NCBI GenBank assembly: GCA_017411745.1
Contig: JAFQPM010000008.1
Coordinates: forward strand, 33,540-97,539
Direction of reading: 5' to 3'
DNA: 64,000 nucleotides
DNA from: Clostridia bacterium
GTDB taxonomy: Bacteria; Bacillota; Clostridia; Oscillospirales; CAG-272
Below, one piece after another: positions 37,082 to 44,806 of this stretch (the stretch's first letter is position 1; each line of letters begins with the position of its first letter). Below the pieces are notes generated by a model. That model did not search any database, was not told where the DNA came from, and saw only the letters and a list, made by a program, of their open reading frames with translations. The position numbers and the translations under genes were made by a program.

Positions 37082-37118
37082 AGAAAAAACCTCTCTTCAT
37101 TATGTAATTTCTAACGCT

Positions 37119-37217
37119 TCGCCCGGCGAAGCATATCACTCGCCGCAGGCGAACATCACGCGGCGCTAAGCGCAGCATATCACTTTCGCGCAGCGAAAAC
37201 ATCGCTACGACGAGCGC
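37119..37217. repeat. Micro-palindrome array with ATATCAC spacers
   Basis: Five short palindromes in tandem (GCTTCGCCCGGCGAAGC, TCGCCGCAGGCGA, GCGGCGCTAAGCGC, TTTCGCGCAGCGAAA, CGAGCGCTTAACGCTCG), separated by ATATCAC, ACATCAC, ATATCAC and ACATCGC-like spacers. It fills the gap between the CDF transporter and ComM and ends at the ComM stop codon. It belongs to the same unit family as 17881-18080. Confidence 0.8.
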
Positions 37218-38771
37218 TTAACGCTCGTCGTTTGTTCCCCAATATTTTCTGTCAAGACTTCTGAACTGTATCGCCTCGGCAATATGCTCTGCACGAATGA
37301 TCTCGCTTCGGTCAAGATCGGCAATAGTCCTCGCAACTCTCATTATGCGGTCGTATCCTCGTGCGGAAAGCCCCATCGAGTCGTAAGCCGAGTGGAGCAG
37401 CTCCATAGCATCCTCGTCCGCCTGACAGTATTTTCTGATCCCGCGCGAATCAAGGGAAGCGTTGTTAAGATAGCCGTCCTCTCCCATTCTCTGTTGCGCG
37501 AATTTGCGCGCCTCGATGACCCTTGATCTGATCGTCGCACTACTCTCACCGATACCGGCATTGCTCGAAAGCTCGTCGTAGCTGAGCGAGGGTAATTCTA
37601 TCTGTATATCAATTCGGTCGAGCATAGGACCACTTATGCGCGATATGTATCTTTTCACGTCGGCGCTCTTGCAAGTGCATTTTCTGGTCGGATGACCGAA
37701 ATAGCCGCATCTGCAAGGGTTCATCGCACCCACGAGCATAAAGCTGCACGGGAAGGTCACGCGACCGTTCGCTCGGGTGATGGTCACCTTTCTGTCCTCA
37801 AGCGGCTGACGGAGCGCGTCGGTAACCTGCTTTGGAAACTCGGGCAGCTCGTCAAGAAACAAAACTCCGTTGTCGGCAAGCGAAACCTCCCCGGGCATAG
37901 GATTTATGCCTCCACCCACAAGGCTGACCGCGCTCATGGTGTGATGTGGCGAACGGAATGGGCGAACCGACAACAGCGACACACCGTCAGGCAAAGTGCC
38001 CGCGACCGAGTGCACCTTCGTGGTCTCAATCGCCTCGGCAAACGAAAGCGGAGGCAAAATAGTCGGCAAGCGCTTTGCCAGCATCGATTTACCCGTTCCG
38101 GGAGGGCCAATGAGCAAAATGTTGTGTCCGCCCGTCGCGGCGATCTCCATCGCGCGCTTTGCTTGCGCCTGACCCTTAACGTCGGAAAAATCTATTCCGT
38201 AAGTATTTGCCGCATCACAAAAGCCTCGGCGGTCGTAGACCTCGGGAGTGATCGGCTCGGTCCCGTTGAGGTGAGCAACAAGCTGTCTCATATCCTTGAC
38301 CGCATATACGGTTATTCCCTCGACCGCCGCAGCCTCGCCCGCGTTATCCGCAGGCACGAAAAACTCGCGGAATCCCGCATCTCTCGCCGCCACGCACATC
38401 GAGAGCACGCCGCGGATCGAGCGCAGAGCGCCCGAAAGCGACAGCTCTCCCACGAAGCACTTGTCGGATACGTCAATATCCGATCTCACGATACCCGCGC
38501 ACTTCATAATACCGAGCAATATCGCCACGTCGTAAGCCGAACCCTCCTTTTTGCGATCAGCAGGCGCAAGATTGAGCATAAACGACATCTCGGGAAATCT
38601 GAACCCGCTGTTGATGCACGCCGTCCTGACTCTCTCCTTTGCCTCCTTGACCGCCATATCGGGCAGACCTACCAGCTCGAAATTAGGAAGTCTCGGTTGC
38701 GCGTCTGCTTCCACAGTGACGATATAGCCGTCAATTCCGAAGATTCCCGCGCTAAATATCGATGATAACAT
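37218..38771 (-). CDS. comM: ComM/YifB-family Mg-chelatase-like AAA+ ATPase
   Basis: 517 residues from ATG 38771 (GGAG 6 bp upstream). The N-terminal ChlI-like domain (about 20-140, [20 protein letters not shown]) is followed by the AAA+ module with Walker [16 protein letters not shown] (about 210-225), Walker [12 protein letters not shown] and the Cys-rich [15 protein letters not shown] segment. The C-terminal Mg_chelatase_C part ends near [15 protein letters not shown]. In transformable bacteria ComM is a helicase promoting branch migration during recombination; the gene is widespread in non-competent species too. It is monocistronic here. Confidence 0.93.
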   Translation of the reverse strand: MLSSIFSAGIFGIDGYIVTVEADAQPRLPNFELVGLPDMAVKEAKERVRTACINSGFRFPEMSFMLNLAPADRKKEGSAYDVAILLGIMKCAGIVRSDIDVSDKCFVGELSLSGALRSIRGVLSMCVAARDAGFREFFVPADNAGEAAAVEGITVYAVKDMRQLVAHLNGTEPITPEVYDRRGFCDAANTYGIDFSDVKGQAQAKRAMEIAATGGHNILLIGPPGTGKSMLAKRLPTILPPLSFAEAIETTKVHSVAGTLPDGVSLLSVRPFRSPHHTMSAVSLVGGGINPMPGEVSLADNGVLFLDELPEFPKQVTDALRQPLEDRKVTITRANGRVTFPCSFMLVGAMNPCRCGYFGHPTRKCTCKSADVKRYISRISGPMLDRIDIQIELPSLSYDELSSNAGIGESSATIRSRVIEARKFAQQRMGEDGYLNNASLDSRGIRKYCQADEDAMELLHSAYDSMGLSARGYDRIMRVARTIADLDRSEIIRAEHIAEAIQFRSLDRKYWGTNDER

Positions 38772-38865
38772 AATAATCTCCATTCCGCCGCACACGCGGC
38801 AAGATCAAAGTCCGTGAAAATCGTCCTCACGGTAACTTTTGAAAATATAGCTGATCAATAAATCA

Positions 38866-38894
38866 AGTATATCACATTTGCCGTAAAATTACAA
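38866..38894 (-). promoter_or_regulatory. Predicted promoter of comM
   Basis: Minus strand TTGTAA, 17 bp, TATACT, about 95 bp upstream of ATG 38771. The 310-bp divergent spacer (38772-39081) otherwise holds AT-rich sequence and the plus-strand promoter. Confidence 0.55.
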
Positions 38895-39008
38895 TAAAAT
38901 ATTGCAAAAAATACCCAATCTCCCCCAAAAAGCCCTCACTTTTCGCGATTGTTCACAAAATTTGTTAAAATGTTTACAAAAGTTATCTTCAAACCGCTAA
39001 TAAACCTA

Positions 39009-39037
39009 TTGACAATTCCCTTGAATTGCGGTATAAT
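39009..39037 (+). promoter_or_regulatory. Consensus promoter of the LRR lipoprotein at 39.1 kb
   Basis: TTGACA, 17 bp, TATAAT, 45 bp before ATG 39082, followed by GGAGG at 39071-39075. Confidence 0.85.
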
Positions 39038-39081
39038 TTTATATGTATAAATTTGTAATTACAATCTCCCGGAGGTCTGAT

Positions 39082-39930
39082 ATGAAAAAATTAGCTCTGA
39101 TAATCCTTGCAGCGTTGTTGGCTCTCTCGCTCATCGCGTGCTCTAATTCGGGCGGAGGTAACGCTTCTCTTGATGAATATATAGCTCCCGACTATACCTG
39201 TAAAATTTCCACAGGAACGCTTACGTTTGAAGACAGCGTCGGTGACACCGCGATAATTTCCGACTATTCAGGTCTGTACACAGCCCACAAGGTCGAAATA
39301 CCCGGAAAGGTATCCAACGCAACTATCGACGAGCGTATCGTTATCGGAATCGGAGATGAGGCATTCCTCTCCTGCACCTCTATAACCTCTGTAGTTATTC
39401 CCGACACCGTTACTTATATCGGCGATTGGGCATTTGCAAGATGCACCGCACTTGAAACGATCGTGATCCCCGCATCCGTAACCTCTATCGGCAAGGGCGC
39501 ATTCAGCGAGTGCACGAATCTTAAGACCATCATCTTCGAGGAAGGCAGTCAGCTTGCCTCTATCGGCGACTACGCGTTCAACGATTGCTCCGCTGTTACC
39601 GAGATCGCGCTTCCCGAGGGACTTACCTCTATCGGACTTTTTGCTTTCAATGGCTGTAACGCTCTGACGGCTATGAAGACTCCCTCCACACTTAAGAGCA
39701 TCGGAGACCTCGCGTTCTACAACTGCGCAGGACTTAACGCAGAAGGTGCGCTCGTACTCAACGAGGGTCTGACTACCATAGGTAAGTATGCGTTTGCAGG
39801 AATAAGCAAGCATTACATCGTAGCTCCCGAAGGCTCGTATGCAGCTAAGTACGTCGATGCAATGATCGACCTTGAAGCCGAGGAAACTACCGAAGCTGCT
39901 CCCGAGGATACCACCGCGGCTGCAGAATAA
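39082..39930 (+). CDS. BspA-type leucine-rich repeat lipoprotein
   Basis: 282 residues from ATG 39082. Lipobox LSLIAC (Cys about 20). A short beta region (DYTCKISTGTLTFEDSVGDTA) precedes about seven LRR_5 repeats of 23-24 residues (YIGDWAFARCTALETIVIPAS type) and an Ala/Thr/Glu-rich tail (ETTEAAPEDTTAAAE). It is a short relative of the 472-residue and 2,424-residue LRR proteins in this window. It has its own promoter and terminator, so it is monocistronic. Surface binding is likely; the ligand is unknown. Confidence 0.88.
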   Translation: MKKLALIILAALLALSLIACSNSGGGNASLDEYIAPDYTCKISTGTLTFEDSVGDTAIISDYSGLYTAHKVEIPGKVSNATIDERIVIGIGDEAFLSCTSITSVVIPDTVTYIGDWAFARCTALETIVIPASVTSIGKGAFSECTNLKTIIFEEGSQLASIGDYAFNDCSAVTEIALPEGLTSIGLFAFNGCNALTAMKTPSTLKSIGDLAFYNCAGLNAEGALVLNEGLTTIGKYAFAGISKHYIVAPEGSYAAKYVDAMIDLEAEETTEAAPEDTTAAAE

Positions 39931-39942
39931 AAATCAAACAAT

Positions 39943-39980
39943 CAAAAACGCTGATGAAACGAATCATCAGCGTTTTTTGT
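39943..39980. terminator. Bidirectional terminator after the LRR lipoprotein
   Basis: Stem AAAACGCTGATGA (39945-39957) with TCATCAGCGTTTT (39964-39976), 6-nt loop and T run. The convergent nrnA gene ends at 39993. Confidence 0.88.
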
Positions 39981-39992
39981 TTTCAACAAAGC

Positions 39993-41021
39993 TTACTCCA
40001 TCTGCTCCTCTGCAAATCTATGCTCGACCGCCACCACGATCGTCATCTCTGCGGAAAGTATCGAGTCTGCACTGACCGTACAGCCCGCCGCGCGAATATG
40101 TCCGCCGCCGCCGTAAAGCGCACAGATCTCGGAAACGTCAAAGTCGCACGAGGATCGCATTGAAACACGGAAACGGTTCTCTGCTGAGGGCTGCTTGATC
40201 ACCGCCGCGACCTCAACTCCCCGAACACATCTCGCAACGTCGATCAGAGTTTCGAGATGCTCGTCCTCCGCGCCGTATTGCTTCTTAAGATCATAAGGAA
40301 AGGTTATCACAGCAAGACGACCATCGCAATAAAAGTTCATTCGCTCAAAGCCTGCGTGCTCTACCTGCATCTGCTTTAGAGTCTTGATGCCGAAAAGTCT
40401 GTGATTGATCTCGGCAGAGCGAGCGCCGTTTTCTATGAGCTTCGCCGCCAGCGCGTGAGTGCGCGGAGACACGTTGCTGTATCTGAAGCACCCCGTATCC
40501 GAGCTTATCGCGGTATATATCAGATCCTTGACTCTACGCGGAAGTTCACCAAGTCCTCGCTTTTTCATAACTGCCGACAGGATCTCGTACAAGACCTCGC
40601 CGCAGGCAGACGCTTCGGGACGAATATAATTGTCCGCGTAAGCCGTGCCCTTGCCGTGATGATCTATCATCAACGCGATCCTGTCCTTATAGACCTCGTA
40701 AAGCTCGCCAAGCTGAGAAGGAGAAGCCGTATCGACCGTCACGATAAGCGTCGGATCAAGATCCTCGGGGATCGACGACGGCAAAACGCTATCCTGAACG
40801 CCCTCAGAAATAAACGCAAGTCTTTCGGGCAGCTCGTCGGCGCAAACACACCAAGCCCGACCGCCCAAAGCCGTTATGAGCTCTCGCAAAGCAAAGGCAG
40901 ATCCCGCAGCATCTCCGTCGGGATGAACGTGAAAAAGTATCAGCACGTCATCGCTCGAGCAGAGTATGTCTGCCGCCTCATCCGCCGCAAGCGCGCGAAA
41001 TCGGTTCATTTCATCAATCAT
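39993..41021 (-). CDS. nrnA: Bifunctional oligoribonuclease/PAP phosphatase (DHH family)
   Basis: 342 residues from ATG 41021 (GGAG 8 bp upstream), overlapping the rbfA stop by 8 bp. DHH domain motifs: LFHVHPDGDAAGSAFAL, VTVDTAS, and LMIDHHGKGTAYAD (about residues 110-125). The C-terminal DHHA1 domain has the GGGHIRAAGC signature. NrnA degrades short RNA oligomers and dephosphorylates 3'-phosphoadenosine 5'-phosphate. The rbfA-nrnA pair is a frequent arrangement in Bacillota within the nusA-infB region, but here no infB or nusA is adjacent. Confidence 0.93.
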   Translation of the reverse strand: MIDEMNRFRALAADEAADILCSSDDVLILFHVHPDGDAAGSAFALRELITALGGRAWCVCADELPERLAFISEGVQDSVLPSSIPEDLDPTLIVTVDTASPSQLGELYEVYKDRIALMIDHHGKGTAYADNYIRPEASACGEVLYEILSAVMKKRGLGELPRRVKDLIYTAISSDTGCFRYSNVSPRTHALAAKLIENGARSAEINHRLFGIKTLKQMQVEHAGFERMNFYCDGRLAVITFPYDLKKQYGAEDEHLETLIDVARCVRGVEVAAVIKQPSAENRFRVSMRSSCDFDVSEICALYGGGGHIRAAGCTVSADSILSAEMTIVVAVEHRFAEEQME

Positions 41022-41400
41022 TGTTTTCTTCTCCGTCAACAGCGACCTCGTCATCGGGATCGGTGATGGTTATACCCTCAAGTATCTTAGATATCTTTGC
41101 GCCGTATTCTATCGATCCGTCCTCAATAAAGGCTATTTCGGGAGTGATACGAAGATTCATTCTGCGAGCGATCTGACTGCGAATAAAACCGTTTGCCGCC
41201 TGCAGACCCTTCTTTATCTCCTTTTTATCTCCCGTCAAAGAGGAATAATACACCTTTGCGTTTCTTAGATCGGGAGTGACCGTAGCTCCCGTAACGCTGA
41301 TAAATGCGCCCGAGACTCTGGGGTCCTTCACGTCGCGCAAGATCATTGCTATTTCCTTTTGGAATTCATCGTTGATTCTTCCCTGTCTGTATTTTGCCAT
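41014..41400 (-). CDS. rbfA: Ribosome-binding factor A
   Basis: 128 residues from ATG 41400 (GGAG 6 bp upstream). KH-type fold with the family pattern RINDEFQKEIAMIL near the N-terminus, ILRDVKDPRVSGAFISVTG, then NAKVYYSSL and ARRMNLRITPEIAFIEDGSIE. RbfA assists 16S rRNA 5'-end maturation and 30S assembly, notably in the cold. It overlaps nrnA by 8 bp, implying coupled translation. The region upstream (41401-41579) has several short palindromes but no clear consensus promoter. Confidence 0.93.
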   Translation of the reverse strand: MAKYRQGRINDEFQKEIAMILRDVKDPRVSGAFISVTGATVTPDLRNAKVYYSSLTGDKKEIKKGLQAANGFIRSQIARRMNLRITPEIAFIEDGSIEYGAKISKILEGITITDPDDEVAVDGEENND

Positions 41401-41579
41401 GTAAGTCTCCATTCTGCCGTAGGCGGCAAATATAGTAATCTATGAATTTTGCCGTCAAGGCGAAATTCGTGCGTGAAAAAGCATATTTCACTATTGGATG
41501 AAATAGCTTGCACGCTGTCCTCCTGCCCCTTGGGCAATATTTTATTATTGTACGTAAACACGTTGATTTATTCTTGAAC

Positions 41580-42500
41580 TCAATAAAGCTCGCCAAGCTC
41601 CTCAATTCCAACAGATCCGTCGTCCTGCTTGACTCCCACAAATCCCACGTCGGCATAAAACGGCGAAAAAGTAACCGTTACCAGCCCCTCATAAACTTCA
41701 TAAGCGAAATCCATACCGTGCTTTTCGTGTGCGATCCTTGAAAGCAGCTCAAGACCGCTTTTCCAACCGTCATCGAAGGCATCAAACTGAAAATTCAAGC
41801 GAAGATATTCGAATCCGCCCACGATTTTACAGCTCAAATGCCGATCTCGCGAATGTGCACGGGCGATCATCGCCAAGGTCAAAAAGCAAGCCGCGCAAAA
41901 TCGTCCGTCGAATATCTCAGGGCGTTTATAATAAAATTCGTCTTCTCCGGCAGTGTCGACCTCGCAGTCAGCCAAAACTTCGACAAACTCCGCCGCAGAG
42001 ATCAAAGAAGCACGAAGCGTTCCGACATGCTCTGCGTTTCTTTGAAGCTTAAGACACGACAATGCGTCTATCTGACCGATCACCTCTGTCAGATAATCGT
42101 ATATTTCCTTATCCTCGCTCACCGAAAAACGTCTTTCAAGGGGTGCGGCATATCTCAATTCCTCCGAAACCGCAAAGTTCTCGAAAAAAAAGCCTCGCAT
42201 TATGACCGAAACCGACTCGACAGGCAGATCAAAAGAGGCCGCCAGACAAAGAGAAGTGTCGTAAGCAAAGTATTTAAAGAAAAACACCGCTTTATTTTGT
42301 CCCATAACGGCTATATTCATTTTCCCAAAGGCGTTCAATTCGCTTTGAAGAAACTCTATTTCCGATGGCGACATCCCAAGGTGCTTATATATGCTTTTGC
42401 CGATCACATCCGACGAATCTTTCGCTCGGCACGCAACTATCCTGCCGTATCCATCTCTCGCAACACTGAATATGTATGCATCGTCCTTCAGTAACCGCAA
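41580..42500 (-). CDS. Protein of unknown function, TTG start
   Basis: 306 residues. TTG 42500 is the likely start because GGAGG lies 6 bp upstream and the coding pattern begins there. No family is recognised. The N-terminus (YIFSVARDGYGRIVACRA) has a PAS-like or GAF-like feel, the middle is helical (EDKEIYDYLTEVIGQIDALS), and the C-terminal part (DDGWKSGLELLSRIAHEKHG, then YEGLVTVTFSPFYADVGFVG) could be a degenerate histidine-kinase-type ATPase domain. That comparison is weak. It is transcribed from a consensus promoter lying inside the 3' end of the lipase gene. Confidence 0.55.
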   Translation of the reverse strand: MRLLKDDAYIFSVARDGYGRIVACRAKDSSDVIGKSIYKHLGMSPSEIEFLQSELNAFGKMNIAVMGQNKAVFFFKYFAYDTSLCLAASFDLPVESVSVIMRGFFFENFAVSEELRYAAPLERRFSVSEDKEIYDYLTEVIGQIDALSCLKLQRNAEHVGTLRASLISAAEFVEVLADCEVDTAGEDEFYYKRPEIFDGRFCAACFLTLAMIARAHSRDRHLSCKIVGGFEYLRLNFQFDAFDDGWKSGLELLSRIAHEKHGMDFAYEVYEGLVTVTFSPFYADVGFVGVKQDDGSVGIEELGELY

Positions 42501-42560
42501 AATAAACCTCCAAGACCGATTTCAAAAATGTCCCGCAATCGCGGTACAAATCAACCCATA

Positions 42561-43211
42561 TTATATTATAGTGGATTTTTGCCCTTTTGTCAAGTCGTTT
42601 GCCGCCGACTCAAGCTCCAAAAGATAAATTTCTGGTCTGTGCGCATCTACTCGTGAATATTTGCCCGATCTTCCCACAGTTATTGCCTCTCCAACATGAC
42701 GGTAGCCGAATATCTTTGGGGGCAACCCCGTAACGATATCCTCCGCAACACTCACTCTGAAAAAATTCTCAAAGCGTTGCGCGGCATCGGATATCCTGCC
42801 CCAAATAACCCTCGGGCAACCGAACCCATAGCCTTCACACTCTCGGCGAATATCGCTCCGCGCAGAATAAACGTAGCTGTGACAAAGGAGAGCAAGCGCC
42901 GCCCCGTGACTGTACCCCACGGAAATTATCCGTCTGACCGAAGGGCTTAATATAAACCTCTCGATATACGGCAAAATGCTTTTCCAGACCCGTAAAAACC
43001 CCTCGTGGCAGAAAAACTTTCCTTCACACTCGCAGTCCGCCGCGCGATAAGAAAGATTATTTTTCCAATCCTCTCCCCCGTTGCTCTTTTCAAAAAACAA
43101 ATATAAAAGATCTCCGTCGCGCACGACCGCAAAGCTCCCACCATTCTCGACCTCGCGGTAATCAGCATCAAGACATGACAAAAAAAGCTGGCTCAAATAT
43201 TCAAACTCCAT
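42561..43211 (-). CDS. Lipase class 3-like alpha/beta hydrolase
   Basis: 216 residues from ATG 43211 (GGGAG 8 bp upstream). Class 3 lipase pattern: nucleophile elbow VGYSHGAALALL (GxSxG, Ser about 111), a following FGCPRVIWG block, an Asp in VAEDIVTGLPPK and a His in GYRHVGEAI. Part of the lid region is short. There is no signal peptide, so it is probably cytoplasmic or membrane-associated. Its last eleven codons contain the promoter of the following gene. Substrate is unknown. Confidence 0.8.
   Translation of the reverse strand: MEFEYLSQLFLSCLDADYREVENGGSFAVVRDGDLLYLFFEKSNGGEDWKNNLSYRAADCECEGKFFCHEGFLRVWKSILPYIERFILSPSVRRIISVGYSHGAALALLCHSYVYSARSDIRRECEGYGFGCPRVIWGRISDAAQRFENFFRVSVAEDIVTGLPPKIFGYRHVGEAITVGRSGKYSRVDAHRPEIYLLELESAANDLTKGQKSTII
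42565..42593 (-). promoter_or_regulatory. Consensus promoter embedded in the 3' end of the lipase gene
   Basis: Minus strand TTGACA, 17 bp, TATAAT, lying wholly within the last codons of the lipase gene and reading toward the TTG-started gene whose start is 65 bp away. Confidence 0.8.
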
Positions 43212-43297
43212 CGATAAAGCTCCCTTCTTTTTTATCAATATATGCAACCATGCTATCTCGGGCAAATAATATCCTCTCTTGGAAAAGGCCGAAAACA

Positions 43298-43338
43298 CAA
43301 AAAGCTCACTGCCGCGTATTGCGGCAGTGAGCTTTTAT
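43298..43338. terminator. Terminator after the glycosidase-like gene
   Basis: A 16-bp perfect stem AAAAGCTCACTGCCGC (43300-43315) with GCGGCAGTGAGCTTTT (43321-43336) and a 5-nt loop. Confidence 0.88.
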
Positions 43339-43344
43339 ATATCC

Positions 43345-44577
43345 TTATTCTCCCTTTTCTTCCTTAAAAAGCGCTATCTGTCCTGCAGACAAAAAGAAAG
43401 TATAGGTCTTTGTGTTGCCAACCTTGTTCTCTCTCTCTCCAACGGGGTCGGTAAGCGAAGTCGGGCGACCGAAGCGGTTACCAAAATAGCATCTCGATAT
43501 CTCCGCGCCCTCTTTGATCGTCAAAGATACGCAAGTAATCGTGTCAGTCGTGTTGTTGCATATCGCGAAAAATTTATCGCCCTTGTCGTTATGATAACTC
43601 GATGCGATCAACGGCACGTTACCTCGCGACTCGATGTCCAAAACACATCCAAACGACTCAAAGAGTGACATACCACCGTAAGCCTTACAAACGTGATAGC
43701 ATTCGTCAAGCGTCAGAGCCGCAAAAACCCTACCGTGATACTCGTTAAATGTCCTGTTGACCTCGCTCAGTGCATAGAACTCGGGAGTCCTTTCACCAAG
43801 TAGATTGATCGGCGCATTTCTGTAATTGTGTCCGTCGGGAACATCAATCAAGAACCACGACACCCCCTTCGCGCCGTGCGCGACCGAGGTGTTGAGCTGC
43901 CAGAGAAGATCGTCCTTGGTCGGACACATATAGTCGTAGTGCCCCGTGCAAAGCACTATATTGTAAAACGGCACGTTATTCCTCTTGCTTGCAAGGCTAT
44001 GCTCGCGAAGATTGTTGAAATAATCGTTGTAGCCAACCTTATTTGCATACATCTGTGTGTAGCAGTCGTATGAGAGCAGCTTGAGTTCTCCCTCCTTGAC
44101 CACCTTATCAAGATAGGGAGCATACTCCTTTGTGCCCATTCTCTCGGCGATCCAATCAAACCACGGTAGCAGATTTATATACGCCGTCAGATGGGGCGCG
44201 AGCTCGTTGTTGATACGGCACGCCTTCAGCGTTGCCTCAATATTGTCAACGTAGGGCTCATCGGTAACGTAAAAGCCAAAGGTCGCAGGGTGTGAACCAA
44301 ACTCGTCAACAAGCTTTTTCATGCTCTCGCGATAATGCTCCTCGCCGTTAACGATCAGATTATCCACGTTAGCACCCCAATCCTGAATGATGAGCTTCAT
44401 TCCATATTTCTGAGCCTCATCAAGTAACGCGTGAGTTCTTGCCCAATCCTTGCTGTCACTATACGCTATCGTAAGAGTTAATCCCAGATCATGCCATTCC
44501 TTGACCTTTTCGGAAGGCTCCTTGTCTATTCCGCGGCAGCTCCAGCCCGAGATCGTAAAATTCTTCGTATATTCCAT
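43345..44577 (-). CDS. Putative glycoside hydrolase of the (beta/alpha)8 type
   Basis: 410 residues from ATG 44577 (GGAGG 7 bp upstream). No signal peptide. The N-terminal two thirds look like a TIM barrel of the GH-A/GH42-like kind: FGFYVTDEPYVDNIE (about 100-113) contains a candidate acid/base Glu, and later KLLSYDCYTQMY and GAKGVSWFLIDVPDGHNYR correspond to barrel strands. The last 100 residues form a beta domain (DKFFAICNNTTDTITCVSL). It may act on intracellular oligosaccharides. Family number and catalytic residues are uncertain. Confidence 0.6.
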   Translation of the reverse strand: MEYTKNFTISGWSCRGIDKEPSEKVKEWHDLGLTLTIAYSDSKDWARTHALLDEAQKYGMKLIIQDWGANVDNLIVNGEEHYRESMKKLVDEFGSHPATFGFYVTDEPYVDNIEATLKACRINNELAPHLTAYINLLPWFDWIAERMGTKEYAPYLDKVVKEGELKLLSYDCYTQMYANKVGYNDYFNNLREHSLASKRNNVPFYNIVLCTGHYDYMCPTKDDLLWQLNTSVAHGAKGVSWFLIDVPDGHNYRNAPINLLGERTPEFYALSEVNRTFNEYHGRVFAALTLDECYHVCKAYGGMSLFESFGCVLDIESRGNVPLIASSYHNDKGDKFFAICNNTTDTITCVSLTIKEGAEISRCYFGNRFGRPTSLTDPVGERENKVGNTKTYTFFLSAGQIALFKEEKGE

Positions 44578-44611
44578 AAAAACACCTCCAAAGCGGCAGA
44601 TCGTTTTCTTC

Positions 44612-44640
44612 ATTTTAACACAAAGGAAAGCCAAAATCAA
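44612..44640 (-). promoter_or_regulatory. Predicted promoter of the glycosidase-like gene
   Basis: Minus strand TTGATT, 17 bp, TAAAAT, 35 bp upstream of ATG 44577. Confidence 0.6.
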
Positions 44641-44708
44641 GTGCTATCGACCAATTTATCTACGAAATAAAAACCTGAAAACAAACAAGGTGCCAAAAAC
44701 TTTTTATT

Positions 44709-44732
44709 CTGTCAAAACATTCTGTCAAAACA
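44709..44732. repeat. Direct repeat upstream of the OB-fold lipoprotein promoter
   Basis: Two adjacent 12-bp copies of CTGTCAAAACAT/CTGTCAAAACAC (with a preceding T), ending 12 bp before the -35 box. Position fits a regulator site, but no factor is known. Confidence 0.5.
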
Positions 44733-44744
44733 CGAAATAAAAGA

Positions 44745-44773
44745 TTGACTTTTATATCAATTGGTAGTATAAT
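44745..44773 (+). promoter_or_regulatory. Promoter of the OB-fold lipoprotein
   Basis: TTGACT, 17 bp, TATAAT, 33 bp before ATG 44807. Confidence 0.8.
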
Positions 44774-44806
44774 AGATGTATCAATCAGAAAAAGGGGTAC
44801 ATAACA

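Noticed and set aside
42500..43300. Prophage or integrase remnant near the orphan gene
   Set aside because: Genes here have normal composition, promoters and terminators; no integrase, att repeats or phage genes were seen.
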